From: Kiritimatiellia bacterium
GTDB taxonomy: Bacteria > Verrucomicrobiota > Kiritimatiellia > RFP12 > UBA1067
DNA length: 43,793 nt
NCBI GenBank assembly: GCA_027858965.1
Contig: JAQIBS010000052.1
Coordinates: forward strand, 1 to 43,793
Direction: 5' to 3'
Each line of letters opens with the position of its first letter. Within the stretch, counting starts at the first letter, position 1. Below, one piece after another: positions 24,998 through 32,363 of this stretch. The notes below the pieces were generated by a model. The model made no database searches. It was not told the DNA's origin and saw only the letters and a program-made list of their open reading frames with translations. The position numbers and the translations under genes were made by a program.

Positions 24998-26272
24998 ATG
25001 AAAAAAATTAAAACCTACGGAATATTATCTCTAATACTGGTTGCGAACCTAATGGTCAAAGCAGCTGAACCCTCACAATCAGAGCGTATTGCGACTCTGG
25101 AGCAACAGCTAAAAATGATCACGCAGGAACTTCAAAACATGAAGGTGCGTCAGGAAACAGCTGAAAAGGAGCACATTTCTGTGCAAACCCGACTAAATAA
25201 GGTTGATGAGTCGATTACCGACTGGAACGACTTCAAGGAACCGATGGAGAAGATGTCATTTGGCGGATATGGAGAGATGCACGCAAACTTCAATCAGGGA
25301 GAGGGCGGCGACTACTTTGATATTCATCGGCTGGTACTCTATCTCGGGTATGATTTTGCCGACTGGATCAAGTTGAATTCAGAGATCGAAATTGAACACG
25401 CCTACGCTTCTTCGGATGAAAGTAATGGAGGCGAGGTAGGCATAGAGCAGCTGTATGTTGATTTTCTGCTTCACGAAAGCTTCAATCTGCGGGCGGGGCG
25501 CGTGCTGGCTCCCCTCGGCATAACGAATCAACGCCACGAACCTACTTAGTTTCTGGGTGTCGAACGGCCCTCATTTGACAAATATATAATCCCCTCAACA
25601 TGGTCGATAGATGGAATTGGTGCCTTTGGCAGCCCTACAGAGTGGATGAATTACCAGCTATATGTGACCGGTGGACTGGACGGTTCTCAGTTTGACGACA
25701 CAAATGGAATCCGTGATGGCAGGAATAAGGAACGTCCCAGTCTGAATGACCCGGCTATTTCCGGACGTATTGACATCTATCCATTCAAAGAGAGCGATCT
25801 GCGTCTGGGGCTATCGAGTTATGCAGGCGGGTTGAACAACGGGAACAAAGGCGAAGACCCTGGAATCAGCGGCGATATACTGATTCTCTCAACCGACTTC
25901 TCATGGAGAATCAGAAACTTAATCCTTAATGGAGCCATCGCTCATGAATCAATTGACGGAGCCTATGAAATCGGAGACGGCACCGCAGAAGAGATATTTG
26001 GTTGGTATCTGGAGGCCGGTCTCAGTTTAATGCCTGAAGGATGGAAATCAGGAAAGCTTAAAGAGGCCGACCTTATCCCATTCATACGTTACGACGACTA
26101 CGACACACAATACAGCATGCCCGGCGGTGTTGAAAAAAATCCTGACGGCGATCGAAGCGAAGTGACTGTTGGTCTAAATGCACCCCTCACCCCGCAGTTT
26201 GTGCTTAAGGCTGACTACCGGTTTAATGATGCTGGCGACAGCTTAAACTTTGGCGCAGGATTTGTATTTTAA
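24998..26272 (+). pseudogene. Outer-membrane porin-like gene interrupted by a single in-frame amber codon
   Basis: Signal peptide (1-22), then an N-terminal coiled coil (about 25-70, SQSERIATLEQQLKMITQEL), then beta-barrel sequence (GGYGEMHANFNQG, LVLYLGYDFADWIKLNSEIEIEHA, LRAGRVLAPLGITN) ending near the C terminus in YRFNDAGDSLNFGAGFVF with the terminal Phe of outer-membrane barrels. The frame is open from 24998 to 26272 except for TAG at 25547-25549, within QRHEPT-stop-FLGVERPSF, where related porins read HEPPTFxGVERP. No base is gained or lost, so one substitution or sequencing error, or stop-codon readthrough, explains it. The downstream half has no convincing independent start (ATG at 25646 is internal). 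The likely role was uptake of small anions or substrates. Confidence 0.85.
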
Positions 26273-26733
26273 TGAAAGATTTAATTAAAGTGTTACCGGT
26301 GCTTTGCGCTGTCGTATTCTGGTCGTCCTGCACAGGCGGCCAATCTGCGGCAGTTGCCGAAAAGGTGCAAGCGCAAATTACGGGGAGCTGCCAGATTATT
26401 GAGCTGTTAAAAACAGAGCGCATACAAATATTTGAGTTGAGGTACAAAGCCGGCCAAATGGATTATGCGGTTGTCAATAAAGCCCGATCCAAATCGGGTG
26501 TTTTCACAGTCATGACACATTTTTCTTCAGAGCTGAGCATTATAAAAGTAGAGATACTGCGCTATCCCCACTCCCGGGGGCGCATGGTCACCCGGCCAAC
26601 ATTTCTAAAGCAGTTTATAAAATGGGACACATGCACGAAAATTGATGCTGTTACAGGGGCGACCAGCTCTTCTGACGCAACCACAACAGCAGTAAAAAAA
26701 GCCCAACAGGCGCTCCGGCAACATCTATCATAA
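26272..26733 (+). CDS. FMN-binding-domain lipoprotein or exported protein
   Basis: 153 aa. A hydrophobic signal segment ends in FWSSC (Cys20; an imperfect lipobox). The mature part is an FMN-binding domain: YAVVNKARSKSGVFTVMTHF, KVEILRYPHSRG and the flavinylation-type motif DAVTGATSSSDA (about 129-140), where ApbE attaches FMN to Thr in related proteins. The ATG overlaps the porin TAA (TTTTAATGAAA), so translation is coupled. The pair suggests a periplasmic electron-transfer or substrate-reducing function linked to uptake; that is inference. With the porin broken by an amber codon, expression here may be reduced by polarity. Confidence 0.82.
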   Translation: MKDLIKVLPVLCAVVFWSSCTGGQSAAVAEKVQAQITGSCQIIELLKTERIQIFELRYKAGQMDYAVVNKARSKSGVFTVMTHFSSELSIIKVEILRYPHSRGRMVTRPTFLKQFIKWDTCTKIDAVTGATSSSDATTTAVKKAQQALRQHLS

Positions 26734-27073
26734 AGACAAAGAAATTGTGTAATAGTAATTCATAAGGCGTTGTCATGTAAATATTTAGCGGTCTTTCACA
26801 CAATCTATGGGTCGATTGTCATTACCTGCACCTTTCGAGAGTGCCGTGAGCATGGCTGCAATACGGCGGTGCAACTCGCGCGCCCCATGTGGGATAGCTG
26901 ACGGCGGGCCGCCGTCCCTCCAGCAATTACCTCTTCAACCCTTTTAACGATTTCAACGCCTTCAACCCCTTCCACATTCCACGAAAAACCTCTCGCACGC
27001 TTACTCGAATACACTTAACCGGCCCCTTAATCGTCAAGGGATAAATCTTTCTGTCACTTTTATTGCAACAGCC
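26734..27073. other. Gene-free interval before rpsB
   Basis: Contains the perfect palindrome GACGGCGG-G-CCGCCGTC (26900-26916) followed by CCCTCCAG, as in the compound palindrome near 15711, and a pyrimidine-rich array of TTCAACC-like 8-10-bp units (26933-26976). Open minus frames here translate only these repeats. Confidence 0.55.
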
Positions 27074-27102
27074 TTGATTTACACACGCAAATCCTGTATA
27101 TT
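27074..27102 (+). promoter_or_regulatory. Promoter of the rpsB-tsf operon
   Basis: -35 TTGATT (27074-27079), 17-bp spacer, -10 TATATT (27097-27102). This predicts a leader of about 155 nt before rpsB, long enough for S2 autoregulation, although I find no named leader motif. The rpsB Shine-Dalgarno AAAAGGA lies at 27249-27255. Confidence 0.6.
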
Positions 27103-27262
27103 TCATCTTTCTTACGACGCGGACTGTCGAGTGGCAGCACCGTGTGGAAGCGAAGACGCCCTGGAGATTCATAACTTCAGGCGCCAAAGCGGATTAACAG
27201 ACAGGGTTTATTAAGAGGCCTTACAGGGCTGAACTCTGTTTTAATGTTAAAAGGATAATATT

Positions 27263-28537
27263 ATGGAAATGCCAGTTTCGGAACTCACCGGAATCACTCT
27301 CAAAGACCTGATTGACTCAGGACTTCATTTTGGTCATCAGACCAAACGTTGGAACCCCAAAATGCGCGACTATATCTTTGATAAGCGCAATGGTATCCAC
27401 ATCATCGACCTCACTCAGACTATTCCTATGATTGAGGAAGCGGCTAAATTCCTGCGTGACACCGTCATGAGCGGAAAAAAGATACTCTTCGTTGCCACTA
27501 AAAAACAGGCACAGGAGACCATTAAAGAAGCTGCTGAGTTCTGCGGACAGTACCACATGGCCGAACGCTGGCTGGGTGGAACACTCACCAACAACCAGAC
27601 AATCCGCATCAGCGTCAAACGTATGCGTCAGATTGAAGCCATGGGACGCAACAACAACGGCGTTCTTTCCGTACATAAGAAAGAGGCTGCAAGCCTGCGC
27701 CGTGAGCTCGACAAACTTGAAAGAAACCTTGGTGGTATTGCCGACATGGCTAAAATGCCGGGAGCTATCATCATTATTGACATCTGCCGCGAGCAGAACG
27801 CTCTTAAAGAGGCAAAACGCCTGGGCATCCCGGTTGTAGCACTGGTTGATACCAATGCTGATCCTGATCCTATCGATTACGTTATTCCTGGCAATGACGA
27901 TGCCATCCGCGGCATCAAGCTGATTGCCGATGCTTTTGCAAAGGTTATCAAGGCTGCCGATGATGAATATGCCCAGATCGCCGCAGAACGTCAGCTTCAG
28001 AAAGAAGCCGAGAGAGCCAAAGAAGATGCCGCTAACCGCGCAGCCCGTAAGGCCCGTAAAGATGCCGCTCCTGCCAACAAAGGCGGCGATGCAAAAGCTA
28101 AGTTGAATGAATCCCGTAAACGTGCTGCTAAAGCAGCTAAAGAAGCGGTAGAAGCTAAGGTCGCATCTGTTGAGCCTAAGAAAGCTGAAAAAGCTGAAAA
28201 AGCACCTGAAGCTAAAGTTGAAGCCCCTAAAGCCGAAGCTAAAGCCGAAGCACCTGAAGCTAAAGTTGAAGCCCCTAAAGCTGAAGTCAAAGAAGAGGCT
28301 CCTGCTGCTGCAGAGAAAAAACCTGCTAAAAAAGCTGCCACCAAAAAGCCGGTTGCTAAAAAGTCTGTTGCCAAGAAAACAGATGAGGAAAAACCGGCTG
28401 CTAAGAAAACAGCTGCTAAAAAGCCTGCTGCTAAAAAGCCTGCCGCTAAAAAAGCAGAACCTAAAGCCGAGGAAGCTCCTGTAAAAGAGGAGAAGCCCGT
28501 TGAGGCACCTAAGGCTGAAGAAAAAGCAGCTGAATAA
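27263..28537 (+). CDS. rpsB: 30S ribosomal protein S2 with a histone-H1-like C-terminal extension
   Basis: Residues 1 to about 235 are a normal S2: TLKDLIDSGLHFGHQTKRWNPKM, YIFDKRNGIHIIDLTQT, ERWLGGTLTNN, VALVDTNADPDPIDYVIPGNDDAIR. S2 binds 16S rRNA on the back of the 30S subunit and is needed for S1 assembly. The remaining 190 residues are low-complexity Ala/Lys/Pro/Glu: first an acidic-basic alternating part with a 16-residue unit repeated (EAKVEAPKAE, DNA period 48 bp, 28202-28233 and 28250-28281), then AAKKPAAKKPAAKK repeats like bacterial H1/Hc1 proteins. Total 424 aa against the usual 230-270. The tail is in frame with unchanged codon style and is followed by tsf. Confidence 0.96.
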   Translation: MEMPVSELTGITLKDLIDSGLHFGHQTKRWNPKMRDYIFDKRNGIHIIDLTQTIPMIEEAAKFLRDTVMSGKKILFVATKKQAQETIKEAAEFCGQYHMAERWLGGTLTNNQTIRISVKRMRQIEAMGRNNNGVLSVHKKEAASLRRELDKLERNLGGIADMAKMPGAIIIIDICREQNALKEAKRLGIPVVALVDTNADPDPIDYVIPGNDDAIRGIKLIADAFAKVIKAADDEYAQIAAERQLQKEAERAKEDAANRAARKARKDAAPANKGGDAKAKLNESRKRAAKAAKEAVEAKVASVEPKKAEKAEKAPEAKVEAPKAEAKAEAPEAKVEAPKAEVKEEAPAAAEKKPAKKAATKKPVAKKSVAKKTDEEKPAAKKTAAKKPAAKKPAAKKAEPKAEEAPVKEEKPVEAPKAEEKAAE

Positions 28538-28555
28538 TAAGCGACATCATGATCA

Positions 28556-28586
28556 AGCCTTGCAGCCGTTTTTAAGCTGCAAGGCT
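28556..28586 (+). promoter_or_regulatory. rpsB-tsf intercistronic hairpin
   Basis: Perfect 11-bp stem AGCCTTGCAGC / GCTGCAAGGCT (28556-28566, 28576-28586) with a 9-nt loop. No T-tract follows, so it more likely stabilises or attenuates the transcript between rpsB and tsf than terminates it. The tsf Shine-Dalgarno GGAG lies at 28620-28623. Confidence 0.75.
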
Positions 28587-28628
28587 ATCTGACAAACCTA
28601 TTTAGTAAAAACAAATTCTGGAGAAAAA

Positions 28629-29471
28629 ATGGCTGATATCACAGTAGCAATGATTAACGACCTGCGCAAACAGACAAGCGCCGGAATGATGGATTGTAAG
28701 AAAGCTCTTAAAAAAACAGATGGCGACTTTGAAGCAGCTATCAAAGTTCTGCGTGAGAATGGCGCTGTCATCCAGCAGAAACGTGCTAACAAAGAGTCCA
28801 AACAGGGCATCATCAACGCAGTCGCCTCTGAAGACGGAAAAACTCTGGCTCTGGCTGAAGTTAACACCGAAACTGACTTTGTTGCCAAAACAGACAATTT
28901 CATAAACTTCTCCTTGGCTGTAACCAATGAGGTTCTGGCAAAAGGCGAAGATGTTTCCGAGTCAATGAAGGAAGCCCTGATGACCATTGTGTCGCAGACC
29001 GGCGAAAATGTTAAGATCCGCCGCACTGCACGCATGAGCCTGACCAGCACCGGCAAGGTTGAATCCTACATTCACATGGGCGGCAAAGTTGGCGTTCTGG
29101 TTGAAGTTGCCTGTGGCAAAGCCAAGACAGAGAGCAATGAGAAGTTTGCACAGCTCGTTCACGATCTGACACTTCAGATTGCCGCTGCTGCGCCTGCCTA
29201 TCTGGTATCAGATGAAGTTCCGGCTGACCTTATTGACGCCGAGAAGGACATCTACCGCAACCAGCTCAAAGATGAAAATAAACCTGAGAATATCATGGAG
29301 AACATTCTCAAGGGCAAAATCAAGAAGTTCTTCTCTGAGATCTGCCTGGTTAACCAGCCTTTCGTGAAAGAGCCCAAGATGTCTATCACCGATGTTGTCA
29401 ATACCTGCGCTAAAGAGTGCGATGACACTATCGAGATCAAACGTTACGTCCGCTTCCAGCTGGGCGCTTAA
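28629..29471 (+). CDS. tsf: Translation elongation factor Ts
   Basis: Nucleotide-exchange factor that recycles EF-Tu-GDP. 280 aa, full length. The N-terminal UBA-like domain has VAMINDLRKQTSAGMMDCKKAL and DFEAAIKVLRENG; the core has the EF-Tu-contacting NTETDFVAKT motif (about 78-87), then YIHMGGKVGVLVEV and the C-terminal PFVKEPKMSITD...VRFQLG. It is co-transcribed with rpsB, 91 bp after it, across the hairpin, and the operon ends at the terminator 22 bp downstream. Confidence 0.97.
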   Translation: MADITVAMINDLRKQTSAGMMDCKKALKKTDGDFEAAIKVLRENGAVIQQKRANKESKQGIINAVASEDGKTLALAEVNTETDFVAKTDNFINFSLAVTNEVLAKGEDVSESMKEALMTIVSQTGENVKIRRTARMSLTSTGKVESYIHMGGKVGVLVEVACGKAKTESNEKFAQLVHDLTLQIAAAAPAYLVSDEVPADLIDAEKDIYRNQLKDENKPENIMENILKGKIKKFFSEICLVNQPFVKEPKMSITDVVNTCAKECDDTIEIKRYVRFQLGA

Positions 29472-29493
29472 TCTTCAAACGTTTGTTTATTAC

Positions 29494-29526
29494 AAAAGAC
29501 CGGAGTTTACGCTCCGGTCTTTTTTG
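29494..29526. terminator. Terminator after tsf (probably bidirectional)
   Basis: 9-bp stem AGACCGGAG / CTCCGGTCT (29497-29505, 29512-29520) with a 6-nt loop, a T-run on the right (29519-29525) and an A-run on the left. It serves tsf and probably the convergent gene ending at 29538. Confidence 0.92.
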
Positions 29527-29537
29527 TTTCAACCGCT

Positions 29538-32129
29538 TTAGTCTTTCGAAAAATGGCAGCTGACACTTTGTTTGAGAGCATCAGCAATGATACGTATGCC
29601 CCCGCCTTCAACCACATCCGCACAGTCAATCACCCGCACTGTATCTTCCCATTTTCCCGCTCCAGGAACCAGGTCAAGCAACCGACTGGGTGACTCTTCA
29701 AAGAATTTTGTATTGATATAATTATCGCCCTTGTTGGGAAAGAGAGCCAGATAAAGCATATCCATCTCAACAAGCTCATTCAGAAAGTGAGTTCCGAGCG
29801 ATACATCCGGCACCAGATATTCATGCATGGATACCACTTCACAAATAATAGAGACTCTCTTAATATCACTGAATGAAACAGGAATTCCCAGCGAAGGCGA
29901 ACTGGTCCCCCAACGCCCTGGTCCAATAATCATAACACGGCAAGGCGTGTCCTTATCCAATGCCTTATTGATATCACCGATCAAGCGGGCAACCTCATGC
30001 CGGGCATTCACTGGCATCTGACCATAACGTTCCGGAACAACATAGATAAAGCGATCCACATTTTCAACCCGGCTCTGGCCAACTACAGCACCGTGCGCCT
30101 CCATGATTCGTTCATCGTCAGCCACATCTACGTCAGGCAACTTAATGGATGCAGAGCCTTTTGCCTGTAACGGCCGGCATTGAAGAAGGTTTATGCAATA
30201 GTGCTCTTCATCAATAAAATTCGCAGTAAACTCGATATCAACCGGGTGCTTATAGGCACGCTTCAGAATATCCAGAATCTCGCGCATATCATTTACGAAG
30301 TTCGTATCAGCCAACAGCTTATCGAATGTCAGGATATGATGGGCTTTCGCTCCACGTGGCTGAGTTGTATCAAGCGAAGCAACCATATTAATTGGTGGTA
30401 CGGTTGCATCCGGAACCAGATCCGAAAAGTAATCTGAAGTCAGCTGATTTGATTCAAGATTAAGATAATCAGCGCGACGCTGCGTATATTGGGCAACCTC
30501 ATCAAAATTAGATTCAGGTCGTTTATCGGGTGCATTAAGCGCAATAATCCTTGTATAATCATCATCAGCCTGATCCACAGCACGTGTTCCCAGTCCGAAA
30601 ACCACCCTTATAATCCCGGCCTCCGGGTCAATACTTTCATGCCACGCATAAGAATTGAACGAGAAACCCACTCCGGCCACCACCGGATAAAAACTACGTT
30701 CATGCATTGCACCTGAAACACGCATAACCAGCAAGGCCATCTGCTCATCCTTTTCAAGCATTCCGCGACGCGCGCGATAACGCAAGGCCTCTTCACTCAT
30801 CGAACTGGCGTAGATACGCTTAACCGCTGCCAGAAAATCCTGCATGCGGCGTTCGCGTGGTCCTTGATTAACACAAAAAACGCTCTCGTACTTACCGGCA
30901 AATGAGTTTCCATAACTATCTTCAAGCAGAGAACTTGAACGTACAATAAAGGGAGACTGCCCAAAATAATCGAGCATCTCCTCAAACTGCTTCATAATGT
31001 AGTCTGGAAAGTCACCGGTTACCATACGACGGCGAGCCTGCTCGGCACCCTTTAAAAACTTCTCTGGATCACGTTGATTCTGACGCACCCACCATATTCC
31101 ATTACGAACAAGGAATGTAAAAAACGCATCCGAACCGATAAAAAATGAGTCCTGTGCTTCGAGCAGCTCAATAAAACGTGAATTGGATTTTTTCACAATA
31201 GCACAGGCCAGCAGCATACCGACTGTTTTACCCCCAATCAACCCCGTGCCTATCATACGTTTATGAATATCAAGGATATCCTGCAACGTAAAACAGCGCT
31301 TAATCAGGGATTGCATCCCATCATCACGAGAGATTACCATTTTCACCAGCTGTTCATAAACCGCCTTACCTTTATCAGGCAGATCTGGTCGATATTCACC
31401 GGATTTGAGTAGCTCACGAGCTTTCAAAAAGGCAGACTGCCAGAAACCATGACTGCTGTCAGAGTTCAGTCCGGACCATTTGGCAGAGGTCAGAATCTCA
31501 GAGATAATAGCACTCGACATCACAGGAGTGAAAACTCCATTCCGACGCACATGCAGCATATTCATCGTCGGCGAATAGCGTTGCTGAACTTTTATGGGGC
31601 GCACATAGAGTTCACCTTTATGGCGGTAAACGTCCAGAAACAGCTGTGTTGTCTTTTGGATTGGAGTAAGCGCATGTGAGGTATGATAATTGCGATAGAC
31701 TGCAAAATAGGTTACGGTGTCCAAATCGAAAAGATAGGGACAGGTCAGCATAAAAAAGTTACCCAGCATCTGATCGGAATACCAGTCCACCGCCAACCGG
31801 GTCAAACAGTCAAAGACATAAAAAGCACCGTGACCACTCGCTTCAATAACTTTATGAATTTCAGCGATAAAATTCTCAAACCCGGACTCAGGATCAAGTT
31901 CATGAATCTCGGCACCTGATTCCTCTGTAAAAAGCGGATCATGACGAGCATAGCGAAAATATATCAGCTTACGCCCATTTCTTATTGCCGCTTCACCATA
32001 GGGAGTAACAAGCTCCTGATATTCATCAACGGAATCCACCTGCCACACAATATTATCACCAGGCTGAACTCCTGTTAAAACCGAATCCAGACTCGGTAGT
32101 CCGGTTGTCATCTCATGATCTGTTGTCAT
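29538..32129 (-). CDS. PEP/pyruvate-binding-domain protein with an N-terminal KaiC/RecA-like domain
   Basis: 863 aa, cytosolic. Residues 1 to about 200 resemble a KaiC/RadA-like fold (TTGLPSLDSVLTGVQPGDNIVWQ, FYVFDCLTRLAVDWYSD), but the P-loop GxxxxGK is missing. Residues about 285-655 are a PEP-synthase/PPDK-type ATP-grasp domain: GLIGGKTVGMLLA (Lys301), SPFIVRSSSLLEDSYGNSFAGKYES (about 392-416), VFGLGTRAVDQADDDY and CINLLQCRPLQ (645-655). The swivelling phospho-His domain and the PEP-binding barrel of PEP synthase are absent. The last 200 residues (MIIGPGRWGTSSPSLGIPV) are a conserved but unnamed region. It may phosphorylate or bind an unknown partner. Start ATG at 32129; monocistronic. Confidence 0.82.
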   Translation of the reverse strand: MTTDHEMTTGLPSLDSVLTGVQPGDNIVWQVDSVDEYQELVTPYGEAAIRNGRKLIYFRYARHDPLFTEESGAEIHELDPESGFENFIAEIHKVIEASGHGAFYVFDCLTRLAVDWYSDQMLGNFFMLTCPYLFDLDTVTYFAVYRNYHTSHALTPIQKTTQLFLDVYRHKGELYVRPIKVQQRYSPTMNMLHVRRNGVFTPVMSSAIISEILTSAKWSGLNSDSSHGFWQSAFLKARELLKSGEYRPDLPDKGKAVYEQLVKMVISRDDGMQSLIKRCFTLQDILDIHKRMIGTGLIGGKTVGMLLACAIVKKSNSRFIELLEAQDSFFIGSDAFFTFLVRNGIWWVRQNQRDPEKFLKGAEQARRRMVTGDFPDYIMKQFEEMLDYFGQSPFIVRSSSLLEDSYGNSFAGKYESVFCVNQGPRERRMQDFLAAVKRIYASSMSEEALRYRARRGMLEKDEQMALLVMRVSGAMHERSFYPVVAGVGFSFNSYAWHESIDPEAGIIRVVFGLGTRAVDQADDDYTRIIALNAPDKRPESNFDEVAQYTQRRADYLNLESNQLTSDYFSDLVPDATVPPINMVASLDTTQPRGAKAHHILTFDKLLADTNFVNDMREILDILKRAYKHPVDIEFTANFIDEEHYCINLLQCRPLQAKGSASIKLPDVDVADDERIMEAHGAVVGQSRVENVDRFIYVVPERYGQMPVNARHEVARLIGDINKALDKDTPCRVMIIGPGRWGTSSPSLGIPVSFSDIKRVSIICEVVSMHEYLVPDVSLGTHFLNELVEMDMLYLALFPNKGDNYINTKFFEESPSRLLDLVPGAGKWEDTVRVIDCADVVEGGGIRIIADALKQSVSCHFSKD

Positions 32130-32363
32130 TTTGTGCCTTCCTGATTTATCACCACACCTTTTTCATACATACCTGCTTCATCCAGAAGACAAGATACTAT
32201 CTTGGAATCATTGGTGCAAGTTATGAATCTAAACGATGGCCGTGTGTCGTTAAAACTCGGTGGTGGGCAGGCGGCATTTTTAATCCTGAAGCCTTAGAGG
32301 TCGTAACAATCAACCTCTCGGACACTTACTCGGATACCGTTGTCCAACCAACTTACTCGAATC

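Noticed and set aside
26805..27187. Two minus-strand frames upstream of rpsB
   Set aside because: They run through the palindrome and the pyrimidine array and lack a ribosome-binding site.
27997..28484. Long open frames opposite or shifted within the rpsB tail
   Set aside because: Shadows of the low-complexity AAKKPA/EAKVEAP coding repeat.
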